Source: RGIG5299 sp045588575 (GTDB taxonomy: Bacteria; Bacillota; Clostridia; Oscillospirales; RGIG5299). Taken from it: 64,000 nt of DNA. The DNA lies in contig JAZNEJ010000005.1 of the NCBI GenBank assembly GCA_045588575.1, positions 62,001 through 126,000 of the forward strand, in the 5' to 3' direction. The position numbers were made by a program, and so were the translations under genes. Positions within the stretch are counted from its first letter, which is position 1. Each line of letters opens with the position of its first letter. Shown here in pieces: positions 44,402-52,209 of this stretch. Under the pieces are notes generated by a model. The model was given only the letters and a program-made list of their open reading frames with translations. It was not told where the DNA came from and made no database searches.

Positions 44402-46417
44402 ATGAAATATCCGGCAGTTATAACTTCGTTGGCAGTTTTGGCGGCAACCTTATTATTTATTCTCATCGGAAGATTTTGGCTTCCGCTTGTTTTTGCATTG
44501 ATTTTTGCCGTTTTCGCAATTTTTCTTTTAATTTTCAAAAGAAAAACTGTAAAAGGCGTTTTCCTTATTGTCTTAACAATAACACTTGCGGCTACAGCGT
44601 TAAGCTCTGCCGTAAGACTTAATTTTCTTGAAGCTGCCGATGAATACAGGGGCGAGATTTTCAATTTAAACGGTGAGGTATTAACAACTCCCGAGCTTAC
44701 GAAAAGCGGTGAAATAACCTTTATAATTAAAGATGAAAATATTACAAACGGAACGATAAAGGTAACTTTTTCGGAGGTAAATTATCTTAACAAAATAAAA
44801 ATAGGCGATAAAATTGAAGCCGAGGCGGTAGGCGAAAAGGAGAGACCGAGCAATAACGATTTTTCAAAGGGAATAACTTTGAAATGCTTTTTACCTTACG
44901 GCATAAAGGTTATAACAAATGAAAACCGTCCGTTAACCTATTACGGCGAGCTTTTGGCAAAAAGGTGCGGCGATATAATAAGAGAAAAGGTAGGCGGCGA
45001 AACGGGAATGTTTGCCGCGGCAATGCTAACGGGTAAAAACCTTCCCGAAGGCAAATCAACCGAGAATTTCAGAACGTCGGGCATATCGCATTATTTCAGT
45101 GTTTCGGGCTTTCACCTTGCAGTTCTTTCGGGCGTAATATTATTTTTTGCCAAGGTTTTAAGGCTGAATAATAAATTAACGGTTATATTGGTTTTAGTTG
45201 CTTCAATTTTCGGATGCTTCTTTGCGGGCTTTGCAATTCCCACAATTCGCGCCGCGGTTATGACTGCGACTCTTGCCGTTTCAACGCTTATTTTGCGAAA
45301 AGGCTCGTCTTTAAACACAATTTGCATTATAACTGCGGTGTTTCTCATTGTAAATCCCACTCTTATTTATTCCGTTTCGTTTTTGCTTTCTTTTTCTGCG
45401 GTTTTCGGAATAATAGTCTTCTCAAACCTCTTAATAAAATTCTTAAAGAAATTCGAAAACAAAGAAAATTTACATAAAATTTTAAAAGTTATAATGCCGC
45501 CTGTTTTTATATCGCTTGGCGCAACGCTGTTTACCTTTCCCGCCTCTTTTTTATTCTTCGGATATTTGCCCGTTTATTCCGTAATCACTAATCTTTTAAC
45601 CTCTTTCGCGGTGTCGGTTTTATTCGTTTTTATTTTAATATTGGTTTTCGTTTCCGAAGTACCCGTTTTATGCGAAATTATCGCAACTTTGGTAAGAGCA
45701 ATTACAAATCTCGTTACGGGAATCGCAACTTTTATTTCGTCGCTACCCGCCGCAAGACTTTATCTTTCGTTTGAAATCACCGTCCTCGTATTGTTGGCAA
45801 TAGCTTGCGTTATTATAATTATAAAGATGCGAAACCGCCTGAAATTCAAAATAATTCCCATAGCTTTGGCGGTGGCTTTAATTGTTTCGTCGGTTGTGAT
45901 TTTCATTCCCAAAACCAAAATTGCGGTAATTAAAGATTACAATTTTTCAGGTGTTGCCATCACCAACGGCGCTACGAGTATGCTTTATCTTTTCGAACAA
46001 GAGGAAAATGCCGATTATGAGGAATTTTTACTCAAAAACGGATTTTCGAACTGTAAATACGTAATAACACCAAACGAAATTACTGAAAATGAGATAAATA
46101 TTCATAATTTAAGTGTTGAGAAAATAGAAACCGAAGACGGCACAGCGCTGTTTATTGAAGCGGAAAATGAAACCGTTTTGATTCTTCCCAATAACTTTTC
46201 GCTTAAAAATATTTACAAAAGCGCAGTTTGTGATATAATAGTAAGCGGCGGTAATATTAAAGACCCCGAATATCTCTATTACAGCGAGATGAAAATGCTC
46301 ATAACTCTTGACAATTCTTTTTACAGAAGAAGTGAGCTTTTTAAAATAGCAAATGAAGTCGGTGCCGAATTCAAAGATGTTTCGGAAAGCTTGCAGGTAA
46401 ATAAATATCTATCTTAA
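44402..46417 (+). CDS. comEC: ComEC/Rec2-family DNA uptake channel protein, atypical C-terminus
   Basis: 671 aa. The N-terminal domain (DUF4131-like, residues about 1-165) precedes the multi-pass competence domain, whose hallmark is SGISHYFSVSGFHLAVLSG. The C-terminal 160 residues sit where the metallo-beta-lactamase nuclease domain normally lies, but HxHxDH metal ligands are not visible; only a shrunken domain (AVIKDYNFSGVAITNGATS onward) remains. The ATG at 44402 follows GGAG. ComEC imports single-stranded DNA; here it may be a channel without the nuclease. It is followed by holA, the usual Firmicute neighbour. Confidence 0.9.
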   Translation: MKYPAVITSLAVLAATLLFILIGRFWLPLVFALIFAVFAIFLLIFKRKTVKGVFLIVLTITLAATALSSAVRLNFLEAADEYRGEIFNLNGEVLTTPELTKSGEITFIIKDENITNGTIKVTFSEVNYLNKIKIGDKIEAEAVGEKERPSNNDFSKGITLKCFLPYGIKVITNENRPLTYYGELLAKRCGDIIREKVGGETGMFAAAMLTGKNLPEGKSTENFRTSGISHYFSVSGFHLAVLSGVILFFAKVLRLNNKLTVILVLVASIFGCFFAGFAIPTIRAAVMTATLAVSTLILRKGSSLNTICIITAVFLIVNPTLIYSVSFLLSFSAVFGIIVFSNLLIKFLKKFENKENLHKILKVIMPPVFISLGATLFTFPASFLFFGYLPVYSVITNLLTSFAVSVLFVFILILVFVSEVPVLCEIIATLVRAITNLVTGIATFISSLPAARLYLSFEITVLVLLAIACVIIIIKMRNRLKFKIIPIALAVALIVSSVVIFIPKTKIAVIKDYNFSGVAITNGATSMLYLFEQEENADYEEFLLKNGFSNCKYVITPNEITENEINIHNLSVEKIETEDGTALFIEAENETVLILPNNFSLKNIYKSAVCDIIVSGGNIKDPEYLYYSEMKMLITLDNSFYRRSELFKIANEVGAEFKDVSESLQVNKYLS

Positions 46418-46432
46418 CGGAGGTGAGATGTA

Positions 46433-47449
46433 ATGAGCGTAGCCGAACTTAAAAAACATATAGCAGACGGAAACTTTCAGCCCATTTATCTCTTTCTCGG
46501 TGAGGAAAATTATTTCAAACGTCATTATCTCAATTTAATTAAAGAAAAGCTTTTAAACGGCTTTGAAGATTTCGACCTAACCGTATTCGAAGGAAAAAAA
46601 CTAACGGTAACGGAGCTTCAGGATGCCTTAAACGCCCTTCCGATTGCGGCAGAAAAAAGAATAACGGTAATTAAAGATTTGCCTTTAAATAAATCTAACG
46701 AGGTTTGCGAGCTTATTAAAAAAGACGGCGGAAGTGAAACCAACGTTTTAATAGTTTATCAGCAAGACGATTCTTTTTTAAAAAAATCCGATGAAGCAAA
46801 AGAATTTTGCAAGGCATCGGGCGCGCTCATGTGCGAATTCGTAACCGTTAAAGGTGTTGAACAAACCGATTGGGTTGTGAGATATTTTGCCAAAAACAAA
46901 AAAACTATAAGCCGTGAAAACGCCGAATATTTTCTTTCAATTTGTCCCGAAGGGCAGGATGCCGTTAAAAATGAATGCGATAAGCTTATTGCAAGATGCG
47001 AAAAGGCTGAAATAAAGCCTTTCGATATAGACGAAATGGTTACTCGTTCGCTTGACAGTAAGGGCTGGCAATTAACCGAAGCGGTTATAACGGGCAAAAC
47101 AAACGAGGCTTATATTCTTTTGCAGGAGTTTTACGATATGAAGTTCGATGAAAGCGTAATTGCGGGCTTCATTTATAAAGCAATAGTAAATTTAACCGAA
47201 GTAAAAATGGGAATGCTTTCAAATAAAACCGCCGCTTATTTGGCTCAGGCGGGATTAGGCAATAAAAAAGAATTCGTTGTAAAAAAACAAATGAATTTGG
47301 TTAAAAATTTGCCGCTTTCTTATTTTTCGGAATGCATCTCTCTTTGCCTTGAATGCGATATAGACGTAAAAAGCAAATCCATCAATAAAAAAACCAGAAT
47401 AGAAACGTTAATTGCCAAAATTGCGGCAAAAAGAGCTCAAAAACGTTAA
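46433..47449 (+). CDS. holA: DNA polymerase III delta subunit
   Basis: Clamp-loader subunit that opens the beta sliding clamp. It is 338 aa. QPIYLFLGEENYFKRHYLNLI is the N-terminal family motif, and the C-terminal third is the collar domain that binds the other loader subunits. GGAGGTGAGATGTA precedes the ATG. The order comEC-holA is conserved in Firmicutes, but the usual downstream rpsT is missing. Confidence 0.93.
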   Translation: MSVAELKKHIADGNFQPIYLFLGEENYFKRHYLNLIKEKLLNGFEDFDLTVFEGKKLTVTELQDALNALPIAAEKRITVIKDLPLNKSNEVCELIKKDGGSETNVLIVYQQDDSFLKKSDEAKEFCKASGALMCEFVTVKGVEQTDWVVRYFAKNKKTISRENAEYFLSICPEGQDAVKNECDKLIARCEKAEIKPFDIDEMVTRSLDSKGWQLTEAVITGKTNEAYILLQEFYDMKFDESVIAGFIYKAIVNLTEVKMGMLSNKTAAYLAQAGLGNKKEFVVKKQMNLVKNLPLSYFSECISLCLECDIDVKSKSINKKTRIETLIAKIAAKRAQKR

Positions 47450-47465
47450 AAATTTTAAAAAAGTG

Positions 47466-47494
47466 TTGACCGAAATTCAATTCGGTGATATAAT
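47466..47494 (+). promoter_or_regulatory. Promoter of the trpB T-box transcript
   Basis: TTGACC (47466-47471), 17-bp spacer, TATAAT (47489-47494), expected +1 about 47501. Confidence 0.88.
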
Positions 47495-47500
47495 ATGTAA

Positions 47501-47763
47501 GTAAACCGATGATTAAGGATAGTAACCGAGGCATAATTCATTCAAAGAGAGTCGCAGACGGTGTAATTGCGATAGTGATGGCAACGGCGAATGGGCTTAT
47601 GAGGGCAAGCTGAGCGGCTTTAAGCCGTAAGGTAAGACGGAATCCGACCGTTACAGCGGAACGTGCATTATTGTGCATTGAGTGCGCCTTAGGGCGAATT
47701 TGGGTGGTACCGCAGGATTTACCGTTCCTGTCCCATTATTTGTGGGATAGGAACGTTTTTTTT
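47501..47763 (+). promoter_or_regulatory. T-box riboswitch leader (Trp specifier) of trpB
   Basis: A textbook T-box. Stem I has AGTA (about 47521) and GAA-TGG (47589-47594), TGG being the Trp codon. The T-box sequence TTTGGGTGGTACCGCAGG (47700-47717) is canonical, with TGGT in the bulge. The terminator CGTTCCTGTCCCA (47723-47735) with TGGGATAGGAACG (47743-47755) ends in eight T. Uncharged tRNA-Trp should switch on trpB. Confidence 0.93.
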
Positions 47764-47798
47764 ATAACTTTTTAAATAACCCGAAAGGAAAAAATAAA

Positions 47799-49166
47799 AT
47801 GAGCAAAATGAGAAAAATATACATTCCCGAGGATAAAATTCCAAAGGCGTGGTATAACGTTAAGGCCGATATGAAAGAGCTTCCCGACCCGCTTTTAAAT
47901 CCGCAAACCGGTAAAGTGGCAACGCTTGAAGACCTTTCAAAAGTTTTTTGCACCGAGCTTGCAAAGCAGGAGCTTAACACCACCGACAGATATATTGAAA
48001 TTCCCGAAGAGGTAAGAGAATTTTATAAAATTTACCGTCCCTCTCCGGTAATTCGCGCATATAACCTTGAAAAAGAGCTTCAAACTCCCGCAAAAATTTA
48101 TTTTAAGTTTGAGGGAAATAACACCTCGGGAAGCCATAAATTAAATTCGGCGGCTGCTCAGGTTTATTACGCAAAGAAACAGGGCCTTACTTCTCTTACA
48201 ACCGAAACAGGAGCAGGCCAGTGGGGAACTGCGCTTTCAATGGCGGGCGCTTACTATAATATTCCCGTAACTGTATATATGGTTAAAACGTCTGTTGCTC
48301 AAAAGCCTTACAGAAAATCAATAATGGAAGCCTACGGTGCAACCGTTGTTCCCAGCCCCTCAAATACTACCGAGGTTGGAAGAAAAATTCTTATAAGCGA
48401 CCCTGAAACAGGCGGCTCGCTTGGTTGTGCAATTTCCGAAGCTGTTGAAACCGCAACCAAAACAGACGGATGCAGATACGTTTTAGGCTCGGTTTTAGAC
48501 CAAGTTGCTCTTCATCAAACTATTATAGGTCTTGAAACTATTGAAGCAATGGAAATGGCAGGCGATTATCCCGATATTATAATAGGTTGCGCAGGCGGCG
48601 GCTCAAACCTTGCAGGTCTTGCGGCTCCCTTCGTAGGTCAAAAGCTTCGCGGCGAACATAATCCTTATATTATAGCGGTTGAGCCCGAAAGCTGTCCTTC
48701 AATGACGAGAGGCACCTACGCTTATGACTATTGCGATACAGGCAAAATCACACCTCTCGCAAAAATGTATACTCTCGGAAGCGGCTTTAAACCCTCTCCC
48801 ATTCATGCGGGCGGCCTCCGTTATCACGGAATGAGCCCCATCGTTTCGAAGCTTTATCACGACGGTTATATAAACGAAGCTCGCACCGTTTCACAGCTTG
48901 CGGTTTTCCAAGCAGCAACCCTCTTCGCAAGAGTTGAAACCATTTTGCCCGCTCCCGAATCATCTCATGCAATTTGCGCCGCAATTCAAGAAGCAATTAA
49001 GTGCAGAGAATCAGGTGAGTCCAAAACAATTCTCTTTAACTTAACGGGTACGGGATATTTCGATATGACTGCCTACTCCGCTTTCAGAAACGGCACTATG
49101 GCAGAATATTCCCCCTCCGAAGAAGAACTTAACGGAGCCTTTGAAAAGCTTCCCAAAATTGAATAA
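47799..49166 (+). CDS. trpB: Tryptophan synthase beta chain, TrpB2 type
   Basis: 455 aa, about 55 residues longer than TrpB1. N-terminal KIPKAWYNVKADM and RPSPVIRAYNLE mark TrpB2. The PLP lysine is K114 in NNTSGSHKLNSA, and CAGGGSNLAG binds the phosphate. No trpA or other trp gene lies next to it. TrpB2 enzymes condense free indole with serine, and the Trp-specific T-box ties expression to tryptophan need, so indole salvage is a reasonable reading. Confidence 0.94.
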   Translation: MSKMRKIYIPEDKIPKAWYNVKADMKELPDPLLNPQTGKVATLEDLSKVFCTELAKQELNTTDRYIEIPEEVREFYKIYRPSPVIRAYNLEKELQTPAKIYFKFEGNNTSGSHKLNSAAAQVYYAKKQGLTSLTTETGAGQWGTALSMAGAYYNIPVTVYMVKTSVAQKPYRKSIMEAYGATVVPSPSNTTEVGRKILISDPETGGSLGCAISEAVETATKTDGCRYVLGSVLDQVALHQTIIGLETIEAMEMAGDYPDIIIGCAGGGSNLAGLAAPFVGQKLRGEHNPYIIAVEPESCPSMTRGTYAYDYCDTGKITPLAKMYTLGSGFKPSPIHAGGLRYHGMSPIVSKLYHDGYINEARTVSQLAVFQAATLFARVETILPAPESSHAICAAIQEAIKCRESGESKTILFNLTGTGYFDMTAYSAFRNGTMAEYSPSEEELNGAFEKLPKIE

Positions 49167-49170
49167 AATA

Positions 49171-49203
49171 AAAAACGGTCTGGAATTCAGACCGTTTTTT
49201 TAT
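49171..49203. terminator. Terminator between trpB and the zinc dehydrogenase
   Basis: AAAAACGGTCTG (49171-49182) pairs with CAGACCGTTTTT (49188-49199) around GAATT. It is symmetric and serves both convergent genes. Confidence 0.92.
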
Positions 49204-49209
49204 TAACCG

Positions 49210-50232
49210 TTACGGAAAAAGTAAAACCTTTAAAGCCGATTTATTTATAACCGCATCAAAACCTTTTTTCCAGTCGTCAAGGGGTAATTTTAAGCTCATA
49301 GCAAAGCTTATATCAATCTTGCCGGTGTAAAGCAAATCCAAAGCAATTTTCCAAGTAGACATAGCAGTTGAGTTCGAAGAGTAAACCTTGAGCTCCTTCA
49401 TAAAAATTTTGTTAACGTCAACTTGAATGGGCTTGGGGAAAACACCCATCATAAGAACTTGACCGTGAGTTTTTACAACTTTAAGGCAGATGTCTAACGA
49501 GGGAGTTGCGCCGGCACATTCAACGGCAATATCTGCGCCCAAGGGTGCAATCTCGGTTAAATATGCCTCTAAATCTGCGGTGTTTGTAACGTATTTTTCA
49601 GCACCAAGCTCAACGGCCTTTGCCAATCGGGGCTCGTCCTGAGGCAAACCGCTTACAATAACTCTTGCACCTTGCGCAAGTAAGCACTGAACAATGAAAA
49701 GACCGATAGTTCCCGGGCCGCTTACAACTGCAATATCCCCTTCTTTTACTTTAATTATTTCATAGGTACCTCTTACAGCGCAGGCAAAGGGCTCGGTCAT
49801 AGCGTATTTTTCTTTGTTTTGGTCATCATCGGGAATCTTGAAGCAATATTTTGCAGGACAAACCATATATTCGGCCATAGCGCCGTTTTTATGGGTGCCA
49901 ACAGACTTTCTTTCTTTGCAAAGAGTTACTTCACCTGCGGTGCAATAAACACAGGAATCGCAGCTGTAACAGGCGGGAAGACCGGTAACGTAATCACCGA
50001 CCTTTAAACCTGTAACCTCAGAGCCAACTTCTTCAACAATGCCAACATATTCGTGACCGAGAGCAACAGGCATAACAAGGTCGCGCTGGTCGTGAAGAGA
50101 GTGAATATCAGAGCCGCAAATTCCGCAGGCAACGACCTTCATTAAAATTTCATTAGCCTTGGGTGAGGGTTTTTCAATATCCATAATTTTAACGCCATCG
50201 GGACCTAAACCGTATTTGACAAGTGCTTTCAT
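49210..50232 (-). CDS. Zinc-dependent MDR-family polyol/alcohol dehydrogenase
   Basis: 340 aa. Catalytic zinc ligands lie in ACGICGSDIHSLHD and GHEYVG; structural zinc Cys in CYSCDSCVYCTAGEVTLC; the NAD-binding loop is SGPGTIGLFIVQ. It resembles galactitol-phosphate or sorbitol dehydrogenases, and substrate cannot be fixed. The ATG at 50232 follows AAGGAGG; the longer in-frame start reads into the divergent regulator's promoter. Its neighbours are a LacI regulator (divergent) and a DeoC-like aldolase, suggesting a small sugar or sugar-alcohol breakdown unit. Confidence 0.9.
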   Translation of the reverse strand: MKALVKYGLGPDGVKIMDIEKPSPKANEILMKVVACGICGSDIHSLHDQRDLVMPVALGHEYVGIVEEVGSEVTGLKVGDYVTGLPACYSCDSCVYCTAGEVTLCKERKSVGTHKNGAMAEYMVCPAKYCFKIPDDDQNKEKYAMTEPFACAVRGTYEIIKVKEGDIAVVSGPGTIGLFIVQCLLAQGARVIVSGLPQDEPRLAKAVELGAEKYVTNTADLEAYLTEIAPLGADIAVECAGATPSLDICLKVVKTHGQVLMMGVFPKPIQVDVNKIFMKELKVYSSNSTAMSTWKIALDLLYTGKIDISFAMSLKLPLDDWKKGFDAVINKSALKVLLFP

Positions 50233-50248
50233 AATATTAGCCTCCTTG

Positions 50249-50301
50249 ATGAAAATAAATTTCATAATTTCATTGACAAGAAAAATAAATGAGTGTAAAA
50301 T
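50249..50301 (+). promoter_or_regulatory. lacI-type promoter with TTTCAT operator-like repeats
   Basis: TTGACA (50273-50278), 17-bp spacer, TAAAAT (50296-50301) drives the regulator. ATGAAA-ATAAA-TTTCAT (50249-50265) and a further TTTCAT (50268-50273) overlap the -35 and lie just upstream of the divergent dehydrogenase. The same TTTCAT repeats occur before the deoC-like gene. Confidence 0.7.
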
Positions 50302-50331
50302 GAAAATATCTAATGTAAAGGAGCGAAAATA

Positions 50332-51336
50332 ATGCTCATTCAACAAAAACAAATTGCAGAAAAGGCCGGAGTTTCTTACGCCACCGTATCACGAGCTTTC
50401 ACAAACAGCGCAAAGGTTTGTCCTCAAACCCTTCAAAAAATACGAAATGCAATGATGGAGCTTGGAATTTCCGACATAGATAGCCTTTTTTTAGGAAAAA
50501 GCTTTTTAATAAAAACTGTTATGGTTGTAGTGGGCGATTTGGCAAGTGAATACTATGCCACCATTATAAAGGGGATTTATAACGTTTTAGAACCTCTTGG
50601 TTATATGATTGTTCTTTGTAATAGCAACTACGATTCGGAAACCGAAATTCGCGCAATGAAGCGCGCCGAAGATAACGGTTTTTCAGGCGTTATTATGATA
50701 ACTGCTGTTGAAAATGAGGCATTAGTAGATTTTTTACACATCACAAAAATCCCCGTTTTATTCGTTAACAGAAATATCCGCACCATAGATATGGATGTGG
50801 TTAAAATAGATAACTACCGTGGCGGCTATATGGCTGCCGAATATCTTTTGCAACACGGACATCGTAAAATCGCACATGCGGCAGGCGATAAAGATTCCAC
50901 CGTATGCAAAGACAGAGTGCGTGGCTTTTGTGACGCAATGGCAGATTATAACGTTCCTTTTTCCGAAGAAGATGTTTTCTATTGCGGTCAGCTTCGTTCG
51001 GGAGGCAGAAGCTTTATAAAGAATTTACTTCGAGCTAATATGCCGTATAGTGCTGTATTTTTCAGCAATACCGTTATAGCTCAGGGAGCGCTTGAGATTG
51101 TTTCAAGCGCAGGGAAGAAAATCCCTGAGGATTTAAGCCTTATATGCTTCGACGATTCTCCTGTTTTGAATGAGGACGGGTTTCCGTTAACAACAATCAG
51201 TTATAATCCTTTTAATATGGGGGAAACCGCCGCAGACGTTTATCTAAAGCGTATTTCCGACCCGCTTGGTGACAGAATTAAGCTAAGCTTTTCTCCGCGT
51301 TTTCAGGAAAGAGGAAGCGTTTTAAAGTTAAAATAA
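50332..51336 (+). CDS. LacI-family transcriptional regulator
   Basis: 334 aa. The helix-turn-helix IAEKAGVSYATVSRAF (residues 8-23) leads into a hinge and a periplasmic-binding-protein-like sensor domain (FSGVIMITAVEN; GHRKIAHAAGDKD; LSLICFDDSPVL). AAAGGAG precedes the ATG. It is divergent from the zinc dehydrogenase and convergent with the DeoC-like gene, which probably are its targets. The inducer is unknown, presumably a sugar or phosphorylated sugar. Confidence 0.93.
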   Translation: MLIQQKQIAEKAGVSYATVSRAFTNSAKVCPQTLQKIRNAMMELGISDIDSLFLGKSFLIKTVMVVVGDLASEYYATIIKGIYNVLEPLGYMIVLCNSNYDSETEIRAMKRAEDNGFSGVIMITAVENEALVDFLHITKIPVLFVNRNIRTIDMDVVKIDNYRGGYMAAEYLLQHGHRKIAHAAGDKDSTVCKDRVRGFCDAMADYNVPFSEEDVFYCGQLRSGGRSFIKNLLRANMPYSAVFFSNTVIAQGALEIVSSAGKKIPEDLSLICFDDSPVLNEDGFPLTTISYNPFNMGETAADVYLKRISDPLGDRIKLSFSPRFQERGSVLKLK

Positions 51337-51338
51337 GT

Positions 51339-52022
51339 TTATTTACCGCATCTTTCGTTTGCTTCTTTGTATAAATCAAGGAAGCCCCAAGTGGTAAGGC
51401 CGAGACGTTCAACTCCTTCAATGTCCAACCAGTCATAAACGTCGTCTAATTTTTCGGGAATACTGCATTTGATTTTGCCGTATTTTCCTATTGCTTTTGA
51501 AACCAATTCGACCTGTTTAACGGTGGTGCAGCCGAATTCGCCGTTACCGGTTTTAACAAAGTCTGCGCCGCCTTCCATAACTATTTTGCTGGCGGTCATA
51601 ATTTCTTCATCGGTAAGAGCAGGAGTTTGAATAATAACCTTTAAAATCATATCCTTGGGCATAACGTTTCTGACTGCACGGATATCCTGAATTGCTTCAT
51701 TATACATTTTAGATTTTAAATAGCTGAAATTCAAATACATTTCAACCTCGTCTAAACCCATTTCAAGATAACGCTTTGCGCCTGCAACTTTAACTGCGGT
51801 ATCGTCGGAGCCTGCATTATTGCAGCAAGAAAACTCTAAGCCAACACCGGAACCTTTAATCATTTCTTTAATGTATTCGGCATAGCATTTGAGAACAAAT
51901 ACCGATTTGCAGCGGTATTGCATTGCAATCTCTGCTGTTTTTCTCATATCTTCTTTTGTTGCTAAAACTCGCATATCTCCAATATCGGAAATAGAAGCTA
52001 TTTTTGCGCCATCAACTATCAT
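51339..52022 (-). CDS. DeoC-family aldolase, divergent
   Basis: 227-aa TIM-barrel aldolase of the DeoC/FbaB family. The Schiff-base lysine is K128 in LKVIIQTPALTDEE, and GADFVKTGNG includes K157. Two departures from deoxyribose-phosphate aldolase are visible: the Asp of ADEVD is Glu (DEVE, E94), and the GFKPAGG phosphate-binding loop is replaced by KIKCSIPEKLD. So I do not call it deoC; it may cleave another sugar acid or phosphate. AAGGAGG precedes the ATG. Context is a LacI regulator and a zinc dehydrogenase. Confidence 0.83.
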   Translation of the reverse strand: MIVDGAKIASISDIGDMRVLATKEDMRKTAEIAMQYRCKSVFVLKCYAEYIKEMIKGSGVGLEFSCCNNAGSDDTAVKVAGAKRYLEMGLDEVEMYLNFSYLKSKMYNEAIQDIRAVRNVMPKDMILKVIIQTPALTDEEIMTASKIVMEGGADFVKTGNGEFGCTTVKQVELVSKAIGKYGKIKCSIPEKLDDVYDWLDIEGVERLGLTTWGFLDLYKEANERCGK

Positions 52023-52104
52023 TTTTATATTCCTCCTTATATTTGAGAGAATTTTTCCCTCTTATCTATATAAATACCAAAAAAACGAAAGTTTTGCAAT
52101 CCAA

Positions 52105-52128
52105 TTTCATTAATTTCATAAATTTCAT
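52105..52128. repeat. Three TTTCAT repeats upstream of the DeoC-like gene
   Basis: TTTCAT at 52105-52110, 52114-52119 and 52123-52128, spaced by 9 bp, lie just upstream of a TTGCAA -35-like box (minus, 52094-52099). They match the repeats at 50249-50273 by the LacI gene. Confidence 0.55.
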
Positions 52129-52141
52129 AAAGTTAACCAAC

Positions 52142-52176
52142 AAAAAGCTCCCGTGAAAAATTCACGGGAGCTTTTA
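52142..52176 (-). terminator. Terminator of the oxoacid dehydrogenase operon
   Basis: AAAAGCTCCCGTGAA pairs with TTCACGGGAGCTTTT around AAA (52143-52175). On the minus strand it ends in TTTTTG, 34 nt after the E1 stop. Confidence 0.93.
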
Positions 52177-52209
52177 TTAGCTTTAAATCAAGCCGCAGAT
52201 GTTAAAGAA

